Shown in pieces: positions 9,020 to 15,926 of a stretch of DNA of 64,000 nt (within the stretch, counting starts at the first letter, position 1; the number at the start of each line of letters is the position of its first letter). The notes under the pieces were generated by a model. The model did not search any database. It worked only from the letters and a program-made list of their open reading frames with translations, and was not told where the DNA came from. Source of the DNA: Burkholderia metallica (lineage in GTDB: Bacteria; Pseudomonadota; Gammaproteobacteria; Burkholderiales; Burkholderiaceae). The stretch spans positions 186,001 through 250,000 of the forward strand of contig NZ_CADFDB010000008.1 of assembly GCF_902832845.1 (NCBI RefSeq), written 5' to 3'. Both the position numbers and the translations under genes were made by a program.

Positions 9020-9031
9020 GTTGATATCAAC
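9020..9031. promoter_or_regulatory. candidate MarR operator
   Basis: A perfect 12-bp palindrome, GTTGATATCAAC, lies 12 bp upstream of the marR start and between marR and the YCII gene. TTGATATCAA-like sites are typical of MarR-family operators. Confidence 0.6.
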
Positions 9032-9089
9032 CTATCTTGTCAAGGTCGGGGCGCGGCAGTCCGCCGCGTCCGTCATCGGAGGAGACGGC

Positions 9090-9458
9090 ATGAGTGCGCA
9101 ACAGCAGTTGTATCTCGCGGTATTTCTCGGAAGCAAGGATAGCCCCGCCATGAAAGCGTGGATGGTGCTGTCGGACGACGAGCGGCGCACGCGCGAGCGC
9201 GACGGCATCGCCGCCTGGCATGCGTGGGTCGAGCGGCATCGCGATGCGATCGTCGAGCTGGGCGGCCCGCTCGGCAAGACCAAGACCATCGACGCGGGCG
9301 GCATCCACGACACGGCGAACGAGATGAGCGGCTTTACCGTCGTGCGGGCGGCGTCGCACGACGCGGCGGCCGCGCTGTTCGAAGGCCATCCGCATTTCAC
9401 GCTGTTCCCGGGCGTGGCGATCGACGTGATGCCGGTGCTGGCGATTCCCGGCGCCTGA
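9090..9458 (+). CDS. YCII-related domain protein
   Basis: The ATG at 9090 follows a strong ribosome site (GGAGGAG). The 122-residue product has the dimeric alpha/beta ferredoxin-like fold of YCII-related proteins (MSAQQQLYLAVFLGSKDS ... GGPLGKTKTID ... FEGHPHFTLFPGVAIDVMPV). Family members are small, often act beside sigma factors or glutathione transferases, and have no general assigned reaction. It lies 93 bp before the GST gene and is divergent from marR. The family is clear; the function is not. Confidence 0.88.
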   Translation: MSAQQQLYLAVFLGSKDSPAMKAWMVLSDDERRTRERDGIAAWHAWVERHRDAIVELGGPLGKTKTIDAGGIHDTANEMSGFTVVRAASHDAAAALFEGHPHFTLFPGVAIDVMPVLAIPGA

Positions 9459-9551
9459 ACGACGCGCGATGCCGGCCACCGTGCGTCGCTTCATTCGATG
9501 CGCATGGCCCGCATGCGGACATTTTCCCGACATTCCGGATGGAGACTGGCG

Positions 9552-10169
9552 ATGAAGCTTTACGGATTTGCCGGCACCCGCACGCAACGCGCGCTGTGGG
9601 GGCTGAAGGAGCTGGATGCGGATTTCGAATTCGTGTCGGTCAACCTGCTCCAGGGCGAGCACAAGCGGCCCGACTTTCTGCGCCTCAATCCGGCCGGCAA
9701 GGTGCCCGTGCTGGTGGACGGCGACCTCGTGATTCCCGAGTCGGCCGCGATCGTGTTGTACCTCGCGGACAAATACCCGGAGAAGGCGCTGCTGCCGGTC
9801 GATCCGGCGCTGCGCGCGCAAGCCTATCGGTGGGTGATGTTCGCGGTGACGGAGCTCGAGCAGCCGCTGTGGCGGATCACGCGGCATTCGTTCATCTATC
9901 CGCCGGAGAAGCGTTCGCCGGCCGACATCGAGCTGGCGCGCGAGGATTTCAGCACGATGGCTGCGATTCTCGACGCGCATCTGGACGGGCGCGCGTTCAT
10001 CGTCGGCGATTCGCTGACGGTGGCCGATTGCGTGACGGCCTACCTGATCGACTGGGCGAGCGAATGCCACCTGATCGAACCGTTCCCGCACCTGCGCGCG
10101 TATCTCGAACGGCTGTATGCGCGGCCGAAGGCGCCGCAGCGGATCGCGGAGGCGAGGAAGGCGGCGTGA
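9552..10169 (+). CDS. glutathione S-transferase family protein
   Basis: This 205-residue cytosolic GST has an N-terminal thioredoxin-like domain (MKLYGFAGTRTQRALWGLKEL, with the cis-proline segment NPAGKVPVL and the gamma-glutamyl-binding IPESAAI). The C-terminal helical domain carries the usual N-capping motif (FIVGDSLTVADC). It has Ser/Thr rather than Cys near position 8 of the active site, so glutathione conjugation or peroxidase chemistry is more likely than a Cys-type reaction. A GGAGA ribosome site precedes the ATG. With YCII and MarR it forms an apparent electrophile- or oxidant-responsive unit. Confidence 0.92.
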   Translation: MKLYGFAGTRTQRALWGLKELDADFEFVSVNLLQGEHKRPDFLRLNPAGKVPVLVDGDLVIPESAAIVLYLADKYPEKALLPVDPALRAQAYRWVMFAVTELEQPLWRITRHSFIYPPEKRSPADIELAREDFSTMAAILDAHLDGRAFIVGDSLTVADCVTAYLIDWASECHLIEPFPHLRAYLERLYARPKAPQRIAEARKAA

Positions 10170-10198
10170 CGAGCGGCGCCCGCTCGGGTGCGGCGTGG

Positions 10199-10223
10199 CC
10201 GGCCGCTACGTTTGCGCGGCCGG
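10199..10223. terminator. hairpin between convergent GST and HAD genes
   Basis: There is a perfect 8-bp stem, CCGGCCGC / GCGGCCGG, with a 9-base loop, midway between the two convergent stops and without a clear T-tract. Confidence 0.45.
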
Positions 10224-10295
10224 TGAACGGCGGTCGGCCGCACGTCACGACGGTGACGCGTGCGTTGCGGTTGCGGCTGCGGCGCTCGCGGGTGC

Positions 10296-11018
10296 TCACA
10301 CCACCTCATCAGGCCCACCAAGCGCGCGACACAGCATCGACAGATCACTGAATGTGAGATGCCGCGCCGCGGCCTGCTGCGGCACCCGCTCCGTTTCCGG
10401 ATGCGTATCGCGAACCACCCACGCCGCCTGAAGCCCCGCATTCAACGCGCCTATGACATCGAGGTGGTAATCGTCGCCGACGTGCAGCAGTTCCGCCGGC
10501 CGCACGTCGAGCGCTTGCGCGGCCGCATGAAATATCCCGGGCTCCGGCTTCGCGACCCCGAACGTCTGCGCGCTGAGCGTCGCACGAAAGAATTCGCCGC
10601 CGCCGGTCAGCCGGAGATCCGCGTTGCCGTTGGTCACCGCGACCAACGGAAACCGTGCGCTCAACCACGCGAGCGCCGGCAATGCATCCTCATAGAATTC
10701 GACCCGGTTGCGCGCCGCATAGAACGCTGCGTACGCAGGCTCGGTGAGCGCGACATCTTCGTTCGCGCGCTCCAGCGCCAGCCGGATCGAGCCGATTCTC
10801 ATCGCGCGGAAGTCGTCGGCAAGCTCCGGGCACAATCGTTCGTATTCCTCACGCAACTCGCTCAGTGCCTGCGGTGTGGACAGCACGCTCTCCGTGCCCG
10901 GCGCGTGCTCGACCAGCCACGCGCGAAGCGACGCTTCGGCCCGTACGACGGACGGCCCGAACGGCCACAGGGTGTCGTCCAGGTCGAACGAGAGGGCGGA
11001 AGCTTGGGTGACACGCAT
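10296..11018 (-). CDS. HAD-superfamily hydrolase
   Basis: The HAD nucleophile motif is plain (LSFDLDDTLWPFG, DxDxT near residue 15). Motif II (VAVTNGN), motif III lysine (GVAKPEPGIF) and motif IV (HVGDDYHLDVIGA) follow in order. The length of 240 residues fits phosphoglycolate phosphatase-like or 2-haloacid dehalogenase-like HADs. The ATG at 11018 is chosen over the GTG at 11051 because it places the nucleophile at the family-typical distance and avoids overlap with the upstream gene. It is likely a phosphatase of unknown substrate. It may be co-transcribed with the ornithine-cyclodeaminase-family gene. Confidence 0.9.
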   Translation of the reverse strand: MRVTQASALSFDLDDTLWPFGPSVVRAEASLRAWLVEHAPGTESVLSTPQALSELREEYERLCPELADDFRAMRIGSIRLALERANEDVALTEPAYAAFYAARNRVEFYEDALPALAWLSARFPLVAVTNGNADLRLTGGGEFFRATLSAQTFGVAKPEPGIFHAAAQALDVRPAELLHVGDDYHLDVIGALNAGLQAAWVVRDTHPETERVPQQAAARHLTFSDLSMLCRALGGPDEVV

Positions 11019-11038
11019 GGCGGTTGAAGAAAAGTCGT

Positions 11039-12010
11039 TTACCAGGGCCACGGAATGGAGCGTCCGGTGCCGTGTTCGAGGGCCTGCCGATACAGGAAGC
11101 GTGCGACGGTCAGGTCCTGAAGCGCGAGCCCGGTCATGTCGAAGACGGTGATCTCGTGCGGCGCGCGGTCGACCGGCGTCGTTCCGGCGAGGATGTCACC
11201 GATTTCAGTGCATGGCAAATCCGGCGCCCACTGGCACTCGCCGATGCTGCGCGCCTGATCGTGATCGTCCACGACGATGCGCGCGCGTTCCAGCACGCCG
11301 GCCGGAAGCTCGCGCTTGCCGGCGGTATCGGCGCCGACGCAGGTCAGGTGGGTGCCCGGCCGAACCGCGTCCGCTTCGAACAGCGGGCCGCCGCCCGGCG
11401 TTGCCGTGATGACCACGTCGCTGTCGGCCACCGCGTCGTTCCGGTCACGCGCCACGCCGATCGCGCACCGTTCCCGGAACGCGGATTCGAACCGCGGGTC
11501 CGGCTCGCCGCCGACGTTCACGTATTGCACCGTGCACCGTTGCCGCAACAGCGCGAGCGCGTAGTCGAGCTGCACGCGCGCCTGCACGCCGGTGCCGAAC
11601 ACGCAGATGCGCGTGCTGTCGCGACGCGCGAGCAGTTGCAGCCCGAGGCCGCCGGCGGCACCGGTTCGCGCGGTGGTGATCGCATTGCCGTCCATGATGC
11701 ACAGCGGACGGCCCGTCGCCGGGTCGAACAAGGCGACGGTGGCCTGATGCGGTTCGCCGCCGAGCGCACGGTTGCCGGGCCAGAATCCGGCTGCCTTGAA
11801 ACCGAGCAGATCCTGGCCGGCGACGTCGCCCGACTTGATGCCGAATACGCCGCCGGTATGCAGCTTCTCGCGGACCACCGGGAACACGCGTCCGGCCCGT
11901 TGGCTGTGCAGCACGAAGGCTTCGCGCACCGCCGCCGTCACTTGCTCGGCGTGGAGAGCGGGTTCGACCGCATCGCGGTCGAGCAGCAGGAGTCGGGCGT
12001 CTGTCGGCAT
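11039..12010 (-). CDS. ornithine cyclodeaminase / mu-crystallin family protein
   Basis: The Rossmann segment CVFGTGVQARVQLDYALALL and the substrate-lysine region (GIKSGDVAGQDLLGFKAAGF) place it in the ornithine cyclodeaminase/mu-crystallin family. That family also includes alanine dehydrogenases, ketimine reductases and iminosuccinate reductases. The open frame extends to a TTG at 12040; the ATG at 12010 fits the family N-terminus better. It lies directly behind a D-threonine-aldolase-like gene. The pairing resembles BhcC plus BhcD (beta-hydroxyaspartate aldolase and iminosuccinate reductase), but BhcA and BhcB homologues are absent here, so the reaction is left open. Confidence 0.85.
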   Translation of the reverse strand: MPTDARLLLLDRDAVEPALHAEQVTAAVREAFVLHSQRAGRVFPVVREKLHTGGVFGIKSGDVAGQDLLGFKAAGFWPGNRALGGEPHQATVALFDPATGRPLCIMDGNAITTARTGAAGGLGLQLLARRDSTRICVFGTGVQARVQLDYALALLRQRCTVQYVNVGGEPDPRFESAFRERCAIGVARDRNDAVADSDVVITATPGGGPLFEADAVRPGTHLTCVGADTAGKRELPAGVLERARIVVDDHDQARSIGECQWAPDLPCTEIGDILAGTTPVDRAPHEITVFDMTGLALQDLTVARFLYRQALEHGTGRSIPWPW

Positions 12011-12056
12011 GTTCGGGCAAGCGCTGATGGCGCCACGCAAATCGAGGTTTTTAAAT

Positions 12057-12076
12057 TTTGTCCAGATTTGGACAAA
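12057..12076. promoter_or_regulatory. inverted repeat upstream of ornithine-cyclodeaminase-family gene
   Basis: Perfect 8-base arms TTTGTCCA / TGGACAAA flank four bases, in an AT-rich gap between the D-threonine-aldolase-like gene and the ornithine-cyclodeaminase-family gene. It looks like a repressor operator, possibly of GntR type, and implies that the downstream gene has its own promoter. No matching regulator gene is adjacent. Confidence 0.5.
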
Positions 12077-12117
12077 TAGTCAATTCATCGCCAGGCCCAC
12101 GCGGCGGCGCGCTCAGG

Positions 12118-13248
12118 TCACCACCCGTAGAAGCGCGGCCACGTCTGCGCGCTGCCGTCTTCGCCGATCGCCTGATACTCGGGATGTTGCGCGCCCGTCG
12201 CGCACGCATGATTCGGCAGGATGCGCAGGCGGGTGCCGATCGGAAACCGTTGCGCGATGCCGGAATCGGGCGAACCCGCGCGCGACACGATTCCATGCTC
12301 CTGGTTGGCTGCGCTCATCACGTAGTCGCCGAGCACGTCGCCGTGTTCGGTGCACACCTGTCCGTAGCCGAAATCGTGCGCCTGGCGCTGCGTGCCGCGA
12401 TCGCGGCTCATCGCCATCCAGCCCGCATCGACGATCGCCCAGCCTTTCTCTTCCTGGTGCCCGATGACGGTGGTCAGCACCGACAGCGCGAGGTCGGACA
12501 GGCTGCACACGCCGATGTTGTGCATCACGAGGTCGAACATCACGTACACGCCCGCACGTACCTCGGTCACGCCGTCGAGGTGTTTCGCCGCGAGCGCGGT
12601 GGGCGTCGAACCGATGCTCACGACCGGGCAGGGCAGCCCGGCGGCGCGCAGACGCTGCGCGGCCCGCACGGTGCGGCTGCGTTCCTGCTCGGCGATGGCC
12701 GCCAGCGCTTCGGGCGTGTCGTATTCGTAGCTGGAGCCCGCGTGGGCGAGCACCCCGCCGAGCGCCATCCCGCCGTCGGCCAGTGCGCGGCCCACGTCGA
12801 TCAGCAGATCGGCGTCGGGCGGAATCCCCGAGCGGTGGCCGTCGACGTCGACCTCGATCCATACGTCGAAGCGCTCGCCGTGCGCGCGCCCGAATTCGGC
12901 GATCGCGTGCGCGGCCGGCAGGCTGTCGGCGACCAGCTTCAGGTCGCAACCCCGCCGGCGCAGCGCGAGCGCCTGGCCCAGCTTCGCGGGCACCATGCCG
13001 ACCGCGTAGACGATGTCGCGGATGCCGTGAGCGAAGAACTGCTCGGCTTCCTTGAGCGTCGACACGGTGATGCCCTGCGCGCCCGCTGCAAGCTGCGCCT
13101 CGACGACGTGCGCGCATTTGGTGGTCTTGACGTGCGGCCGGAACGTCACGCCGAGTGCATCCAGATGCGCTTGCATGCGGCCGATGTTGCGGCGCATGCG
13201 ACCGACGTCGATCAGGGCGGCCGGGGTGTTGAGGGTATGAAGGTCCAC
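12118..13248 (-). CDS. PLP-dependent D-threonine aldolase / D-serine dehydratase-like enzyme (DSD1 family)
   Basis: This 376-residue fold-type III PLP enzyme has the cofactor lysine in RPHVKTTK (about residue 40). The C-terminal metal site PNHACAT has His and Cys two apart, as in eukaryotic-type D-serine dehydratase and related aldolases. Family reactions are retro-aldol cleavage of D-threonine or beta-hydroxyaspartate, or D-serine dehydration. The start is a GTG at 13248 with a distant GAGG. It is transcribed toward the ornithine-cyclodeaminase-family gene. A decayed LysR gene sits upstream, possibly its former regulator. Confidence 0.88.
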   Translation of the reverse strand: MDLHTLNTPAALIDVGRMRRNIGRMQAHLDALGVTFRPHVKTTKCAHVVEAQLAAGAQGITVSTLKEAEQFFAHGIRDIVYAVGMVPAKLGQALALRRRGCDLKLVADSLPAAHAIAEFGRAHGERFDVWIEVDVDGHRSGIPPDADLLIDVGRALADGGMALGGVLAHAGSSYEYDTPEALAAIAEQERSRTVRAAQRLRAAGLPCPVVSIGSTPTALAAKHLDGVTEVRAGVYVMFDLVMHNIGVCSLSDLALSVLTTVIGHQEEKGWAIVDAGWMAMSRDRGTQRQAHDFGYGQVCTEHGDVLGDYVMSAANQEHGIVSRAGSPDSGIAQRFPIGTRLRILPNHACATGAQHPEYQAIGEDGSAQTWPRFYGW

Positions 13249-13326
13249 GATGCGTTGCCTCGGAGGAAGCGGATTGTCGATGCGGACACTGTAGAGGCGT
13301 CGACGGATTTCGGGTTTAACGCAGCG

Positions 13327-13572
13327 CTAATTCGGCATTAAGCCGCGTTTAATCGTCGGAATCGGAATCGTGCGGCCCGCGGTGCGCGTCATGCGCTGCC
13401 GCGCGCAACGGCCGGTGCGCGACGGCAGCAGCGCCGTCACCGGCACGGGCAGCAGATGCCGGTCGGGCGGCAGCCGGACGAGCGTGCCGTTCGCCGGCAG
13501 CGGGGCAACGACGCGCAGCATGCGCTGGACGTCGCTGCGGGTGCGTCGATCCGGATCGCGGCCCCCGGGCTA
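13327..13572 (-). pseudogene. C-terminal remnant of a LysR-family regulator
   Basis: Reading on the minus strand, the stretch RVVAPLPANGTLVRLPPD followed by HLLPVPVTALLPSR matches the usual C-terminal end of LysR effector domains (pattern: ...GxLVRLLPDWxLPPVPVxALYPSRR). Only about 50-60 codons remain. The expected tail after PSR continues better in another frame (HRPLRAAAHDA), which suggests a frameshift. A stop closes the frame upstream (near 13571), and no HTH domain is found. It fills most of the 331-bp gap between the thioredoxin-reductase-like and D-threonine-aldolase-like genes. The rest of the gap shows AT-rich repeats (TTTAACGC ... GCGTTTAA) near 13313-13351. Confidence 0.45.
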
Positions 13573-13579
13573 TGCACCG

Positions 13580-14494
13580 TTACCGGCCGAGCCCGACTAT
13601 CAGCGACCGGTGCGCGGCCACCCCGGCCATCACACCCGACGCCGATGCGAACGTCGCATTAGTCATCGGCGTCGACGCGTCGCCGGCCGCGAAGACGCCG
13701 GCGACGCTCGTCTGCTTGCCCGCATCGACGCGCACGACCGGCCCCAGCGGCCCGTCGTCGAATGCGCAGCCGAGTTGCTGCGCGAGATCGCTCGCCATCG
13801 CCGTGCGCGCGCCGACGAACAGCGCATCGACGGGCACGACCTGCCCGTCGGCGAGCCGCAATGCTTCGATACGCGGCGCGTCGCCGAGGATGGCCACGAC
13901 CGGCGAGCGCTCGATGCGCACGCCGCGCGCATCGAGCAACGCGGCTTCTTCGTCGTTCGCTTCGACCACGCCCTGCGTGAACCACGTCGTCGGGCCCCAG
14001 TCGGGAATCAGGATCGCCTGATGCACGGACAGCGCATGCGTGGCGAGCACGCCGAGCCGCCGGCCGCTCACCTCGTAGCCGTGGCAATACGGGCAATGCA
14101 GCACGCTGACGCCCCAGCGCTCGGCGAGCCCCGGCAGCGCCGGCAGTTCGTCGCGGATGCCGGTCGCGAGGATCAACCGGTCGGCGCTCGCACGGCTGCC
14201 GTCGGCCAGCGTCACGTGGAAGCGGCCGTCGGCATCGCGCGCGGCGGTGCGCACGTCGCCTGCAATCCGCCGCACGGTCGGATACGCGGCGAGTTGCGCG
14301 GCGGCGTTCGCGACGATCTGCGCGGGCGGCTTGCCGTCCTGCCCGAAAAAGCCGTGCGCGTGCGCGGCAAAGCGGTTGCGCGGCCGGCCGGCGTCGATCA
14401 CGAGCACGCGGCGGCGCGCCCGCGCCAGTTGCATCGCCGCCGACAGCCCCGCAAAGCTGCCGCCGATCACGATCACTTCATGGTGGTCATGCAT
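13580..14494 (-). CDS. thioredoxin-reductase-like NAD(P)/FAD-dependent oxidoreductase
   Basis: This 304-residue protein has an FAD Rossmann motif at the N-terminus (VIVIGGSFAGLSAAMQLAR), the redox pair CPYC in VLHCPYCHGYE, and the C-terminal FAD motif GVFAAGDAS. It is therefore a short thioredoxin-reductase-class protein. The NADPH-binding glycine motif is weak (GRRLGVLATHALSVHQA), so it may use another electron source or partner. The ATG at 14494 (MHDHHEVIVIGG) is used; the longer frame to 14599 runs across the operator region. It is divergent from an Rrf2 regulator, a common redox-responsive arrangement. Confidence 0.87.
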   Translation of the reverse strand: MHDHHEVIVIGGSFAGLSAAMQLARARRRVLVIDAGRPRNRFAAHAHGFFGQDGKPPAQIVANAAAQLAAYPTVRRIAGDVRTAARDADGRFHVTLADGSRASADRLILATGIRDELPALPGLAERWGVSVLHCPYCHGYEVSGRRLGVLATHALSVHQAILIPDWGPTTWFTQGVVEANDEEAALLDARGVRIERSPVVAILGDAPRIEALRLADGQVVPVDALFVGARTAMASDLAQQLGCAFDDGPLGPVVRVDAGKQTSVAGVFAAGDASTPMTNATFASASGVMAGVAAHRSLIVGLGR

Positions 14495-14567
14495 GCACCC
14501 GCTCCTTGTCCTGAACCTGCGTGAATGACGAACGTGTTCCGCTGGCGGCCAACTCATGAAACACGAG

Positions 14568-14606
14568 AAGTTGCATGATAGGGCGATGGTATCATTCATG
14601 CAACTT
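14568..14606. promoter_or_regulatory. candidate Rrf2 operator
   Basis: Perfect 11-base inverted arms AAGTTGCATGA / TCATGCAACTT are separated by 17 bases, inside the divergent promoter region of the thioredoxin-reductase-like and rrf2 genes. An autoregulatory Rrf2 dimer is the expected ligand. Confidence 0.6.
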
Positions 14607-14636
14607 CAAAAGTTTCGAGAGAAGGGAGTTCCGCCC

Positions 14637-15077
14637 GTGAGAACCGACAGCCGTTTGTCGCGCATGCTGCATGCGCTGATCCACATGGACCAGGCCGACG
14701 GCCCGATGACGTCCGACGCGATCGCGACGATGCTGTGCACGAATCCGGTCGTCGTGCGGCGCCTGCTCGGCGGCCTGCGCGACTGCGGCTACGTGCAGTC
14801 GGAGAAGGGGCACGGCGGCGGCTGGGTGCTGAGCGTCGCGCTCGACGACATCACGCTGCTCGACGTCTATCGCGCGGTGGGCGAGCCGCCGCTGTTCTCC
14901 GATCTCGTCACCGACGACGACGCCGAATGCCTGGTGGAGCAGGCGGTGAACGCGCACCTGTCGGCCACGCTGAAGGAGGCCGAGACGACGCTGCTCGCGC
15001 GCTTCGGCGAAGTCACGCTCGGCATGCTGTCGCGCGAATTCGAAGCGAAGGCGGCCCCGCGGCGCAAGCCGCGCTGA
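14637..15077 (+). CDS. Rrf2-family transcriptional regulator
   Basis: This 146-residue winged-helix protein starts with the family signature RTDSRLSRMLHALIHM and contains TSDAIATMLCTNPVVVRRLLGGL (recognition helix) and the wing segment SEKGHGGGWVLS. The GTG at 14637 is chosen because AAGGGAG stands 9-10 bases upstream and the family N-terminus begins there. One cysteine lies in the helix-turn-helix and others occur at DCGY and AECL, but the three-cysteine cluster of Fe-S Rrf2 proteins (IscR/NsrR) is not present. It probably represses the divergent thioredoxin-reductase-like gene and itself via the 14568-14606 repeat. Confidence 0.9.
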   Translation: MRTDSRLSRMLHALIHMDQADGPMTSDAIATMLCTNPVVVRRLLGGLRDCGYVQSEKGHGGGWVLSVALDDITLLDVYRAVGEPPLFSDLVTDDDAECLVEQAVNAHLSATLKEAETTLLARFGEVTLGMLSREFEAKAAPRRKPR

Positions 15078-15338
15078 TGCGCCGCAGCATCGCGGCCGGC
15101 CGTCGATGACGTGGCGTTCGACGCAATCCGGCACGGCGCGAAACCGGCGTGCCGACATGTTCTGTCCCCCAACTTCTGCCCGGTTCGCCCGCCACAGGGC
15201 AAAATACGGGTTTTCCGCACCCGCGAGGGCGCGACCGAATCACGCGCCGGGCGGCGCCAGCGCGCAATCCGCACGCCGCCGCCGGGCGCCCAGGCAAGAT
15301 CGCTCGCCATGTCGCGAGCCCACAGGAGTCCAGACCCC

Positions 15339-15926
15339 ATGCCCGAATCCAACCTGTCCTTCTTCGGCCGGCTGTCGCTGGCCGTCGGCACGTTCTTCTC
15401 CGTGCTCGGCAACCGCGAGTTCGCGGCCGGCGTGCTGCGCGTGCGCGACGGCGCCCCGGCACCGGTCGCGCCGGCACCCGCTGCCGCCCCGGCCCCGGCC
15501 CCGGCCGCCGCCCCCGTGAAAGCGCCGGCGCCCGAACTGCGCGAAGCGAGCCCGCAGGCCGCGCTGCAACTGCTCGGTCTGCTGCAGCGCGATGCGCGCT
15601 TCATCGACTTCGTCGAGGAAGACATCGCCGGCTACGCGGACGCCGACATCGGCGCCGCCGCCCGCCTCGTGCACGACGGCTGCCGCGCCGCGCTGCGCGA
15701 ACACTTCACGATCGTGCCGGTGCGCGACGAAGCCGAAGGCAGCCGCGTCACGCTGCCGGCCGGCTTCGACGCGACGGCCGTGCGCGTGACGGGCAACGTG
15801 GTCGGCTCGGCGCCGTTCAGCGGCACGCTCAGCCATCGCGGCTGGCGCGTGGCCGACGTGCGCCTGCCGAAGCTGACGGGCAGCCACGACGCTTCCGTCG
15901 TCGCACCGGCGGAGGTGGAACTGTGA
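15339..15926 (+). CDS. DUF2760 domain protein
   Basis: This 195-residue protein has a short N-terminal amphipathic segment (SFFGRLSLAVGTFFSVLG), an Ala/Pro-rich linker of about 25 residues, and a globular DUF2760-type domain from about residue 65 (ALQLLGLLQRDARFIDFVEEDIAGYADADIGAAARLVHDGC). AGGAG precedes the ATG. Its TGA overlaps the GTG of the next gene, so it is translationally coupled to the first Hsp70. DUF2760 genes recur beside two atypical Hsp70 genes in proteobacteria. The protein may be their co-factor or client-binding partner, but no function is established that I know of. Confidence 0.85.
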   Translation: MPESNLSFFGRLSLAVGTFFSVLGNREFAAGVLRVRDGAPAPVAPAPAAAPAPAPAAAPVKAPAPELREASPQAALQLLGLLQRDARFIDFVEEDIAGYADADIGAAARLVHDGCRAALREHFTIVPVRDEAEGSRVTLPAGFDATAVRVTGNVVGSAPFSGTLSHRGWRVADVRLPKLTGSHDASVVAPAEVEL

